The notes under the pieces: generated by a model
Told to the model about the DNA's origin: nothing
Databases searched by the model: none
What the model saw: only the letters and a program-made list of their open reading frames with translations
Source: Butyrivibrio sp. VCB2006
GTDB taxonomy: Bacteria; Bacillota; Clostridia; Lachnospirales; Lachnospiraceae
DNA: 64,000 nucleotides
NCBI RefSeq assembly: GCF_000420945.1
Contig: NZ_ATVX01000001.1
Location: 124,001 to 188,000, forward strand
Direction of reading: 5' to 3'
Shown: positions 17,951 through 24,746 of the stretch, piece by piece
Layout: every line of letters begins with the position of its first letter
Numbering within the stretch: the first letter of the stretch is position 1
Position numbers and translations under genes: made by a program

Positions 17951-18682
17951 ATGAGCGGAAAAGCTATAAGAGAGTATTTTGATGATTATATCAAATATTA
18001 TCCAGAGAGATGGCGGTGGTCATTGAAGAACTCTGATGAACAGAGCGAAAGATATCTGCAGACTAGGGCTAGGAGAAGTGCGGGCTTTTATGGTCAGGAT
18101 AAAGATTTAAAACCAGATTTTTATTCAATAGAACGAGATGCTGTTCAATTTGAATTAAGGCATGTTGAATGGACTGATTTTTTTGGACTTACTTGGGAAG
18201 GCCAAAAGGGGATTCTAGCTAGAGCAGGAGCTCCAAATTATCAGGGTAATCTGTATTACTACGATAATGATGAGAGCTATGATGACGAGAACTATTGCGT
18301 ATCATATGAGTATGATGCGTATGATGATCAACCTCCAGCAAATCTCTATACAAAAGTACGATGGGATGGAATCCATCATTGGATTGATACTGCCAATGCA
18401 TGTGATATCGAGTATAAATATGTAGTCAACAATCATTTGTTTAAGGATACGCATATTGAGCTGAGATATGAAGATGGTGAAGAATTAAGAGTTTATGAGG
18501 ATTATGAGCCGCTGATCGAGGGTTTATTAAAACAAGGAAAGAATGATTTAGTAGAAAAAGTTTTCAGATCAATGAATGAGCATTTTTTGAGATTAAGGGA
18601 TTCAAGTAGAGAAGAGGAACGAGCTTTTTATCCTGGGAAGACCGCTGAGGAAATGTTTTTGGGAAATAGCAATAAAGAGTAA
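17951..18682 (+). CDS. Acidic, Tyr-rich protein of unknown function
   Basis: 243 residues, no family recognised. There is no signal peptide or membrane segment. Residues 1-60 are basic and Arg-rich ('RWRWSLKNSDEQ', 'TRARRSAGFYG'). The middle (about 98-125) is strikingly rich in Tyr, Asp, Glu and Asn, and the C-terminal third is helical. A GGGGG ribosome site precedes the ATG. It begins 119 bases from the divergent XRE regulator and ends 26 bases before a metallophosphoesterase gene, so the two are probably cotranscribed. Lower GC than the core genes to its right suggests an acquired accessory unit. Confidence 0.75.
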   Translation: MSGKAIREYFDDYIKYYPERWRWSLKNSDEQSERYLQTRARRSAGFYGQDKDLKPDFYSIERDAVQFELRHVEWTDFFGLTWEGQKGILARAGAPNYQGNLYYYDNDESYDDENYCVSYEYDAYDDQPPANLYTKVRWDGIHHWIDTANACDIEYKYVVNNHLFKDTHIELRYEDGEELRVYEDYEPLIEGLLKQGKNDLVEKVFRSMNEHFLRLRDSSREEERAFYPGKTAEEMFLGNSNKE

Positions 18683-18708
18683 TTCTGTTAGATAAAGAAA
18701 GGGAAAAA

Positions 18709-19422
18709 GTGAGCAGAGTATTAGTGATTCCTGATGTGCATTTAAAGCCTTGGATATTTGATAATGCTGATAAAGTGGGCAGACAATCATATGACACCAT
18801 TGTTGTTCTTGGTGATTTGGTAGATGACTGGGAACAGGGAAATAATCTGGAGTTATATAAGAAAACATTGGATAGGGCGGCATTGTTTGGCTTGGAGCAT
18901 CCGAATTCTTTGTGGTGCTATGGAAATCACGATGTTTCGTACTTGTGGGATCAGATGGAATCCGGCTATTCAATCGTTGCAAGAGAAACAGTGATTGATG
19001 GTATTACCAAGCTTGAAAGAACTGTTGGGGAACGGTATAAGTTTGTTCATAAGATAGATGATGTTCTGTTTAGCCATGCAGGGCTTTCTGAACGATTTGT
19101 TCTACATGAGTGTGGATATCATATGAAAGAAATTGAAGATATACTTTCCAAGGTTAATCGCATGGGAATGCGTGATTTATGGAGAAACAGCTCACCGATT
19201 TGGGTAAGACCTCAGCATTCTTTCATAAGGATGTTCAGGGATGATCTATTTTATCAGGTGGTTGGACATACGCCTGTGGAGGAACCTCTTGAAGCATGCG
19301 GAGTGTTGACGTTGGATCTTTTTTCTACATATCCAGATGGAACGGCATATGGAAATCAAAAATTGTACATTGTAGATACGATAACAAGAAAATATAAAGA
19401 AGCTAAGTGCAAGAAAGTATAA
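18709..19422 (+). CDS. Calcineurin-like metallophosphoesterase
   Basis: 237 residues from a GTG start preceded by AAAGAAAGGGA. The metal-binding motifs of the superfamily are in order: D-x-H in 'VIPDVHLKPW' (about residues 7-9), G-D-x-V-D in 'VVLGDLVDD', G-N-H-D in 'WCYGNHDVSYL', a His in 'VLFSHAGLS', and G-H-T in 'QVVGHTPVEE'. This arrangement resembles PP1-like and Ap4A-hydrolase-like enzymes more than nucleases such as SbcD. Substrate is unknown: a phosphoprotein, dinucleotide or nucleic acid are all possible. It follows the unrecognised 243-residue protein with a 26-base gap. Confidence 0.85.
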   Translation: MSRVLVIPDVHLKPWIFDNADKVGRQSYDTIVVLGDLVDDWEQGNNLELYKKTLDRAALFGLEHPNSLWCYGNHDVSYLWDQMESGYSIVARETVIDGITKLERTVGERYKFVHKIDDVLFSHAGLSERFVLHECGYHMKEIEDILSKVNRMGMRDLWRNSSPIWVRPQHSFIRMFRDDLFYQVVGHTPVEEPLEACGVLTLDLFSTYPDGTAYGNQKLYIVDTITRKYKEAKCKKV

Positions 19423-19473
19423 GAACAATAAGTTGTTTGCGGGCTGAAAATCAACAATGAGATGTTTGAAATG

Positions 19474-19502
19474 TTGAAAAAATAGCTCATTTATGTTATT
19501 AT
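19474..19502 (+). promoter_or_regulatory. Promoter of the small structured RNA before the DUF3800 gene
   Basis: -35 TTGAAA (19474-19479), a 17-base spacer, and -10 TATTAT (19497-19502). The predicted start, about 7 bases after the -10, falls at the first base of the RNA's outer stem near 19508-19509. Confidence 0.6.
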
Positions 19503-19507
19503 AATGT

Positions 19508-19568
19508 TGATCTGAGCGAGAGCTCTTTGGATCACCGCAGACGGGAAGAATTTCCCGTCATTTTTTTT
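19508..19568 (+). ncRNA. Compact self-terminating RNA upstream of the DUF3800 gene (candidate DUF3800-associated RNA)
   Basis: About 60 nt. An outer stem TGATC/GATCA encloses a hairpin GAGC-GAGA-GCTC capped by a GNRA-type tetraloop. A five-base single-stranded linker (CCGCA) follows, then an 8-bp terminator stem GACGGGAA/TTCCCGTC with an eight-T run. The T run abuts the GGAG ribosome site of the DUF3800 gene, so translation of that protein needs read-through. Several RNA motifs named for association with DUF3800 genes have been published; whether this matches one of them needs a covariance search. It could instead be an attenuator or an RNA partner of the protein. Confidence 0.65.
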
Positions 19569-19581
19569 GGAGTTAACCACG

Positions 19582-20256
19582 ATGAGAGAACTTAGCATTT
19601 TTATAGATGAGTCAGGTGATTTTGGAGAAACAAGGGATGTAAGAGATTACTATTTAGTGACTTTTGTTTTTCATGATCAAAGTAATGATATCACTGAAAA
19701 AACTATGCAACTAGAAAAAAGCGTTAAAGAATCCGGTCTGGACATCGAGTATATTCATGCGGGCCCTGTTATTCGTAAGGAAGGAATTTTTAAAGAGCAT
19801 TCTTTAGACGAAAGAAGACAGTTGCTTTATAAGATGTTCAATTTTGTAATGAAATGTCCTATAAATTTTTGCACTGTTGCCATCAAGAGAAAAGAGGCAA
19901 ACGACAGAGTTCAGCTTTCTGGCAAACTGGGAAAAGCTATAAATGCAATGCTTAAAGAGCATATGGATTATCTTAAAGAATATGATAAGGTGATTGTATA
20001 TTATGATAATGGGCAGAGAGAGCTTGGTTCGATTCTTAATGCTATATTCTCTATTCAGTTATCAAATGTTGAATTTAGAAAAGCTGAACCACAGAAATAT
20101 CGTCTCCTTCAGGCTGCAGATTTTCTGTGTACTATCGATCTCCTTCAGATTAAAAGGGATGAAAAAAGATTGAGTAAAGGAGAACAACAATTCTTTTATA
20201 AACCGAATGAACTTAAAAAGACGTTTATTAAGGGCATAAGCAAAAAGAGGATATGA
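19582..20256 (+). CDS. DUF3800 family protein
   Basis: 224 residues from the ATG at 19582, which is nine bases after GGAG; a TTG five codons upstream lies in the terminator T run and is unlikely. The DUF3800 hallmark 'IFIDESGDFG' lies at residues 6-15 and the second conserved block 'LLQAADFL' near 175-182, with D9, E10 and D180 as probable metal ligands. The family is thought to have an RNase H-like fold, and members occur near mobile and defence genes; its activity is not established. It is preceded by a structured RNA with its own promoter and followed by a strong terminator, so RNA plus protein form a self-contained unit. Confidence 0.85.
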   Translation: MRELSIFIDESGDFGETRDVRDYYLVTFVFHDQSNDITEKTMQLEKSVKESGLDIEYIHAGPVIRKEGIFKEHSLDERRQLLYKMFNFVMKCPINFCTVAIKRKEANDRVQLSGKLGKAINAMLKEHMDYLKEYDKVIVYYDNGQRELGSILNAIFSIQLSNVEFRKAEPQKYRLLQAADFLCTIDLLQIKRDEKRLSKGEQQFFYKPNELKKTFIKGISKKRI

Positions 20257-20267
20257 AATATTTAATG

Positions 20268-20298
20268 AGGTTGTCCAAAATGGACAACCTTTATTATT
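20268..20298 (+). terminator. Terminator after the DUF3800 gene
   Basis: Stem AGGTTGTCC (20268-20276) with GGACAACCT (20282-20290), short loop, then a T-rich tail. The next 120 bases, leading to ychF, hold no gene. Confidence 0.85.
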
Positions 20299-20421
20299 GA
20301 GCTGAAATGTGATATTATGTCATGGGTTTCTGTGCCGTGGTACTCGTTGCGTCGCTCGACCTGTAGTTCATGTTGAAACATACTGGAAAATCAAGCTTTT
20401 TTAAAGGAGAAATATACAAAT

Positions 20422-21519
20422 ATGAAACTAGGAATCGTAGGTTTACCAAACGTAGGTAAATCAACACTTTTTAATTCACTTACAAATGCCGGAGCGCTTG
20501 CTGCAAACTATCCTTTCGCAACAATCGATCCTAACGTAGGAGTTGTAGCTGTACCGGATAAGAGACTTAAGGCACTTGGAGATCTTTATCATTCCAAGAA
20601 GGTTACACCGGCTACAATCGAGTTCGTTGATATTGCAGGACTTGTTAAGGGCGCATCTAAGGGTGAGGGACTTGGTAACCAGTTCCTTGCTAACATTCGT
20701 GAGACAGATGCAATTGTTCATGTTGTAAGATGCTTTGAGAATCCTAACGTTGTTCATGTTGACGGATCTGTAGATCCTGCAAGAGATATTGAGACAATCA
20801 ATCTTGAGCTTATCTTTGCAGACCTTGAGGTTCTTGAGCGTAGAATTGCCAAGGTTACCAAGACAGCAAGAATGGACAAGACAGCAGCCAAAGAGCTTGA
20901 ACTTCTTAATAAGATCAAGGCAACTCTTGAGGACAACAAGATGGCAAGAGAGCTTGAAATCGAGGACGAGGATGAGAAGGCTCTTATGAATACAATGGAC
21001 CTTCTTACATGGAAGCCTGTTATTTATGCTGCCAATGTTAAGGATGATGATCTTGCAGACGACGGTGCATCTAACCAGTATGTTCAGTCTGTAAGAGAGC
21101 TGGCTGCTAAGTCAGGTAGTGAAGTATTTGTAATCAGTGCTCAGATTGAAGCTGAGATTTCAGAGCTTGACGAAGATGAGAAGGCTGAGTTCCTTGATAG
21201 CCTTGGACTTACAGAATCAGGACTTGATAAGCTTATCGCAGCAAGTTACAGAACTCTTGGACTTATGAGCTTCCTTACATCAGGTGAGGATGAGACAAGA
21301 GCCTGGACAATCAAGATTGGAACTAAGGCTCCACAGGCAGCAGGTAAGATTCACACAGACTTTGAGAGAGGCTTCATCAAGGCAGAGGTTATTAACTACG
21401 AGGATCTTCTTCGCGAGGGTTCACTTTCTGCAGCAAGAGATAAGGGACTTGTTCGTATGGAAGGTAAAGAGTACGTGGTTCAGGACGGCGACGTAATCTT
21501 ATTCCGTTTCAACGTGTGA
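20422..21519 (+). CDS. ychF: Redox-regulated ATPase/GTPase YchF (Obg family)
   Basis: 365 residues, the usual length. Nucleotide-binding motifs: P-loop 'GLPNVGKST' (residues 6-14), '[10 protein letters not shown]' for switch II, then a coiled-coil insertion and a C-terminal TGS domain ending '[15 protein letters not shown]'. YchF binds ribosomes and prefers ATP over GTP. AAAGGAGAAA ribosome site upstream. It is the first core gene to the right of the accessory island and is followed by a hairpin cluster before lgt. Confidence 0.97.
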   Translation: MKLGIVGLPNVGKSTLFNSLTNAGALAANYPFATIDPNVGVVAVPDKRLKALGDLYHSKKVTPATIEFVDIAGLVKGASKGEGLGNQFLANIRETDAIVHVVRCFENPNVVHVDGSVDPARDIETINLELIFADLEVLERRIAKVTKTARMDKTAAKELELLNKIKATLEDNKMARELEIEDEDEKALMNTMDLLTWKPVIYAANVKDDDLADDGASNQYVQSVRELAAKSGSEVFVISAQIEAEISELDEDEKAEFLDSLGLTESGLDKLIAASYRTLGLMSFLTSGEDETRAWTIKIGTKAPQAAGKIHTDFERGFIKAEVINYEDLLREGSLSAARDKGLVRMEGKEYVVQDGDVILFRFNV

Positions 21520-21558
21520 TACTGTAAAGAATCGCAGTAAAAAGTGAAAGGAAGACAA

Positions 21559-21642
21559 TGCAAGTTTACTTGCAAATTGGCTTACTTATACTTTTTAGTA
21601 TGAGGCGCGCAGCGCCTCAACGAGAAAATGCGAAGCATTTTC
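21559..21642. repeat. Cluster of four consecutive small hairpins
   Basis: Four perfect inverted repeats stand side by side between ychF and lgt: TGCAAG-TTTA-CTTGCA (21559-21574), ATACT-TTTT-AGTAT (21588-21601), GAGGCGC-GCA-GCGCCTC (21602-21618) and GAAAATGC-GAA-GCATTTTC (21624-21642). None is followed by a proper T run, so they are not simple terminators; they resemble dispersed intergenic palindromic elements. Confidence 0.75.
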
Positions 21643-21683
21643 GAGTCTGTGGTTATACATACAATTAACGGGAGGGTATGAAA

Positions 21684-22574
21684 ATGCCAGACATAATGGG
21701 GAAGATGGACATTGCGTTTCCTAATATAAATGTCTATCTAAAAAATGTGCCTAAGGATTTTTCAATTTTGGGCTTTACTATTGCTTTGTATGGCGTGATC
21801 ATTGGATGCGGATTTTTCCTGGCACTGCTTCTTATTTCCAAGATTGCAGCAAAGACAGGACAGAAATCTGATGATTACTGGGATATTGCGGTTTATATCA
21901 TTATCTTTTCTATAATCGGAGCCAGACTTTACTATGTATTTTTTGCCTGGGATTATTACAAGGATGATCCCATAAGCATCCTGTATCTCAGAAATGGTGG
22001 CCTTGCAATTTACGGCGGCGTTATAGCAGGTTTTTTAACAGCCTTTATCTACGCTAAAGTCAAGAAAAAGAGTTTTCTGATGATGACAGATACCATTATG
22101 TACGGCCTTGTTCTTGGACAGGTGCTGGGTAGATGGGGGAACTTCACTAACAGAGAGGCTTTTGGTGAATACACTGATGGACTTCTTGCCATGAGACTTC
22201 CTGTAGAAATGGTCAGAAGTGGTGAGATAACAGCTCTTATGCAGGAGCACATGAGCGAAGCTACCAATTATATTCAGGTAAGTCCCACATTCCTCTATGA
22301 GAGCTTGTGGAACCTGTGCCTTCTGATTATTCTTCTGATTTATTGCAAGCACAAGAGATTTAACGGAGAAATAGTTCTTTTGTACCTTGGCGGTTATGGC
22401 CTTGGAAGAGCATGGATAGAGAACCTCCGCACAGATCAGCTCATTATGCATTCAACAGGACTTCCTGTATCACAGATGCTGGCTATCTGCCTTGTAGTAT
22501 TTGCAGTGGCGACAGATATTATAGTCAGAATCAGACTTAAGGGTAAAAAAGTAGAAACCTGGCCGGGTTTATAA
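21684..22574 (+). CDS. lgt: Prolipoprotein diacylglyceryl transferase
   Basis: 296 residues from the second ATG (21684), seven bases after GGGAGGG; the ATG at 21678 is too close to that site. It transfers diacylglycerol to the lipobox cysteine of prolipoproteins in the membrane, and would modify the lipoproteins encoded at 368, 9353 and 34771. About seven membrane helices. The family signature is visible as 'GQVLGRWGNFTNREAFG', including the essential Arg and the N-F-x-N-x-E core. It ends 48 bases before a strong terminator, which separates it from the division cluster. Confidence 0.96.
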   Translation: MPDIMGKMDIAFPNINVYLKNVPKDFSILGFTIALYGVIIGCGFFLALLLISKIAAKTGQKSDDYWDIAVYIIIFSIIGARLYYVFFAWDYYKDDPISILYLRNGGLAIYGGVIAGFLTAFIYAKVKKKSFLMMTDTIMYGLVLGQVLGRWGNFTNREAFGEYTDGLLAMRLPVEMVRSGEITALMQEHMSEATNYIQVSPTFLYESLWNLCLLIILLIYCKHKRFNGEIVLLYLGGYGLGRAWIENLRTDQLIMHSTGLPVSQMLAICLVVFAVATDIIVRIRLKGKKVETWPGL

Positions 22575-22621
22575 AAAAATAATATTTATTTAGAAAAACT
22601 AAATATAGTTTCAAACATCAG

Positions 22622-22659
22622 TCTCCACCCAACTTATTGTGTTGGGCGGAGATTTTTTT
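22622..22659 (+). terminator. Terminator after lgt
   Basis: Long stem TCTCCaCCCAAC (22622-22633) with GTTGGGcGGAGA (22641-22652), one internal mismatch, followed by seven T residues. Confidence 0.92.
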
Positions 22660-22714
22660 ATGCTTTTTAAACGTTTCAGCAAATTAGAGAAGGGAAATTT
22701 GCTATTTCAAAGGG

Positions 22715-22743
22715 TTGTTTTATGAAAAATAATACTTTATAAT
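22715..22743 (+). promoter_or_regulatory. mraZ (division cluster) promoter
   Basis: -35 TTGTTT (22715-22720), 17-base spacer, -10 TATAAT (22738-22743). The repeated MraZ boxes start only six bases after the -10, over the expected transcription start. Confidence 0.7.
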
Positions 22744-22748
22744 GCATT

Positions 22749-22797
22749 TAGGTGGTAAAAAGTGTCACAAAGTGGTAAAAAGTGGTAGAAAAAGTGG
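22749..22797 (+). promoter_or_regulatory. MraZ boxes: five GTGG-type direct repeats
   Basis: AAAGTGT at 22759-22765 and AAAGTGG at 22769-22775, 22779-22785 and 22791-22797, with a weaker TAGGTGG at 22749-22755. The first four are spaced exactly ten bases, one helical turn. MraZ family proteins bind such tandem GTG-containing repeats (AAAGTG[T/G] in mycoplasmas, TGGG-type in E. coli). The position fits repression or autoregulation of the cluster by MraZ. Confidence 0.75.
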
Positions 22798-22806
22798 TAA
22801 AATAAT

Positions 22807-23247
22807 TTGGGAACAGCATTTAAAGGTGAATACAGTCATTCCATAGACGCTAAGGGAAGACTCATAATGCCTGCTAAATTCCGCGAAATCCTTGGTGAAC
22901 AGTTTGTGGTGACCAGAGGATTCGACGGATGTCTTTTTGTGTTCTCAGAAGATGGCTGGGAGAATTTTGAAGAAAAACTTCAGGCTCTTCCAATGGATAA
23001 GCCGGAAGCCCGTATGCTCAGCAGATTCTTCCTTGCGGGAGCTATTGATGCTGAAGTGGATAAACAGGGCAGAATACTGATTCCTGCCAACCTTTTGACC
23101 CATTCCAAGATTACCAAGGAGGCTGTTGTTGCCGGTGTAGGTAACAGAGTTGAAATTTGGAGTAAGGATGAGTGGGAGAAGGCAAGCACCTTTGATGACA
23201 TCAATAGTATTGCTGCCAAGATGAGTGAGTACGGACTTAGTATCTGA
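22807..23247 (+). CDS. mraZ: Transcriptional regulator MraZ
   Basis: 146 residues. The start is TTG 22807: the only other codons before an upstream in-frame stop at 22798 are not starts. Two SpoVT/AbrB-like double-psi barrels are visible, each with the conserved D-x-K-G-R type motif: 'HSIDAKGRLIMPAKFRE' near residue 15 and 'VDKQGRILIPANL' near residue 85. MraZ rings bind tandem repeats upstream of their own gene and control the division cluster. There is no good Shine-Dalgarno; the region before the TTG is occupied by the MraZ boxes, so initiation may be weak or affected by them. Confidence 0.95.
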   Translation: MGTAFKGEYSHSIDAKGRLIMPAKFREILGEQFVVTRGFDGCLFVFSEDGWENFEEKLQALPMDKPEARMLSRFFLAGAIDAEVDKQGRILIPANLLTHSKITKEAVVAGVGNRVEIWSKDEWEKASTFDDINSIAAKMSEYGLSI

Positions 23248-23265
23248 TTAAAATAGGGCTGGAAT

Positions 23266-24207
23266 ATGGAGTTTAAACATTATTCGGTACTCCTTGATGA
23301 GTGCCTGGACAATCTGAATATTAAGCCTGATGGAATTTATCTTGATGGTACACTGGGCGGAGCCGGTCACTCTTTTCACATAGCAGAAAGACTTATCGCC
23401 GGAGGTCACCTCTATGGGACAGATCAGGATGAAGATGCCATTGCTGCAGCAACTAAGAGGCTTGAGCCCTTCGCTGACAGAGTAACCATCATAAGAGATA
23501 ACTACGAGAATGCAGTGGTTAGACTTAAGAACCTGGGAGTTACCGGAGTTGACGGAATACTGCTTGATCTTGGAGTTTCTTCTTATCAGCTTGATAACGC
23601 TGAGAGGGGCTTTACTTATAAAGAAGATGTACCTCTTGATATGAGAATGGACCAGCGACAGACATTAACTGCCAGAGATATCATAAATGATTATTCCGAG
23701 ACTGAGATCTTTCATATCATAAGAGACTACGGCGAGGATAAGTTTGCCAAAAATATAGCCAAACACATTTGCATAGAAAGGGCTAAGGCTCCTATAGAGA
23801 CTACCTTTCAGCTAAATGACATTATAAAGGCTGCAATACCTGCCAAGATGAGGGAAAAGGGCGGACACCCAAGTAAGAGAACCTATCAGGCAATCAGAAT
23901 TGCGCTTAACAGAGAACTTGATGTTTTACAGAACTCATTGGACGGATTCATTGATTTCCTTAATCCGGGCGGAAGATTATGTGTAATAACTTTCCATTCC
24001 CTTGAGGATCGAATTACCAAGAATAATTTCCGAACCAACGAAAATCCTTGTACCTGCCCATCAAATTTCCCGGTTTGCGTATGCGGCAAGATATCTAAGG
24101 GCAAAGTAATTACAAGAAAACCAATTCTGCCAAGCAACGAAGAGCTTGCAGAGAATAAGAGATCACAGAGCGCGAAGCTGCGCGTTTTTGAGAAGACCTC
24201 AAATTGA
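23266..24207 (+). CDS. rsmH: 16S rRNA (cytosine-1402-N4)-methyltransferase RsmH
   Basis: 313 residues, full length for RsmH (MraW). It methylates C1402 in the decoding centre of 16S rRNA using SAM. '[10 protein letters not shown]' is the SAM-binding loop, '[12 protein letters not shown]' and '[15 protein letters not shown]' are family blocks, and '[13 protein letters not shown]' lies near the end. It follows mraZ with an 18-base gap, the standard order of the division cluster in Firmicutes. Confidence 0.97.
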   Translation: MEFKHYSVLLDECLDNLNIKPDGIYLDGTLGGAGHSFHIAERLIAGGHLYGTDQDEDAIAAATKRLEPFADRVTIIRDNYENAVVRLKNLGVTGVDGILLDLGVSSYQLDNAERGFTYKEDVPLDMRMDQRQTLTARDIINDYSETEIFHIIRDYGEDKFAKNIAKHICIERAKAPIETTFQLNDIIKAAIPAKMREKGGHPSKRTYQAIRIALNRELDVLQNSLDGFIDFLNPGGRLCVITFHSLEDRITKNNFRTNENPCTCPSNFPVCVCGKISKGKVITRKPILPSNEELAENKRSQSAKLRVFEKTSN

Positions 24208-24296
24208 AATGATCATATTTCGGGAGAAAGGAGCAATTTGTAATATTGCTCCTGATCCTGAAAAACATGCTAAGTAAGTCGGAAGGAGGTGTGAGC

Positions 24297-24737
24297 ATGG
24301 CAACTAGATATGTTTACGGTAATACAGTTCGAAGAGTAGCAGACCCGGTTCGTGAGAGAAGACCATACCATGTTCATGAACCTCAGCAGAAGAAAAAGAG
24401 ACATCACATGAGCCTTGGATATTTGTTATTCCTGTCCCTGGCTGTTATGCTTATGGTTGTTACATTGGCCTGGTATATCTCACTTCAGTCTCAGATCACA
24501 AATAGTGTTAAAAACATTGCTACACTAGAGAGTCAGCTTAACACATTGAAACAGGAGAATGATGAGGCGTATAATAGAGCGAATGGAAATGTTGATCTGG
24601 ATGAAGTTAAGAGGATCGCTATCCAGGAATACGGAATGACTTATGCAACTGAGGGGCAGATTGTAACATACTCTGATGGAGGCGGCAATGACTATGTACG
24701 TCAGGTGGCTCCAATTCCCCAAAGTGATGGAAAGTGA
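24297..24737 (+). CDS. ftsL: Cell division protein FtsL-like
   Basis: 146 residues from the ATG at 24297, six bases after a very strong GGAAGGAGGT site. A basic cytoplasmic tail of about 40 residues ('KKKRHH') precedes one membrane helix (about 45-62), then an extracellular coiled coil ('IATLESQLNTLKQEND'). That bitopic layout, small size and position between rsmH and the PBP gene identify FtsL, which with FtsQ/DivIB and DivIC regulates septal peptidoglycan synthesis. Sequence conservation in the family is low, so the call rests mainly on topology and synteny. Confidence 0.85.
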   Translation: MATRYVYGNTVRRVADPVRERRPYHVHEPQQKKKRHHMSLGYLLFLSLAVMLMVVTLAWYISLQSQITNSVKNIATLESQLNTLKQENDEAYNRANGNVDLDEVKRIAIQEYGMTYATEGQIVTYSDGGGNDYVRQVAPIPQSDGK

Positions 24738-24746
24738 TACAGAGTA

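Noticed and set aside
20299-20421. Small RNA or repeat in the ychF leader
   Set aside because: The stretch has no convincing stem, promoter spacing or terminator beyond the one ending the DUF3800 gene.
22749-22797. Short direct repeats looking like a CRISPR fragment or replication iterons
   Set aside because: The units are only seven bases with ten-base spacing and lie at the mraZ promoter, where MraZ boxes are expected.
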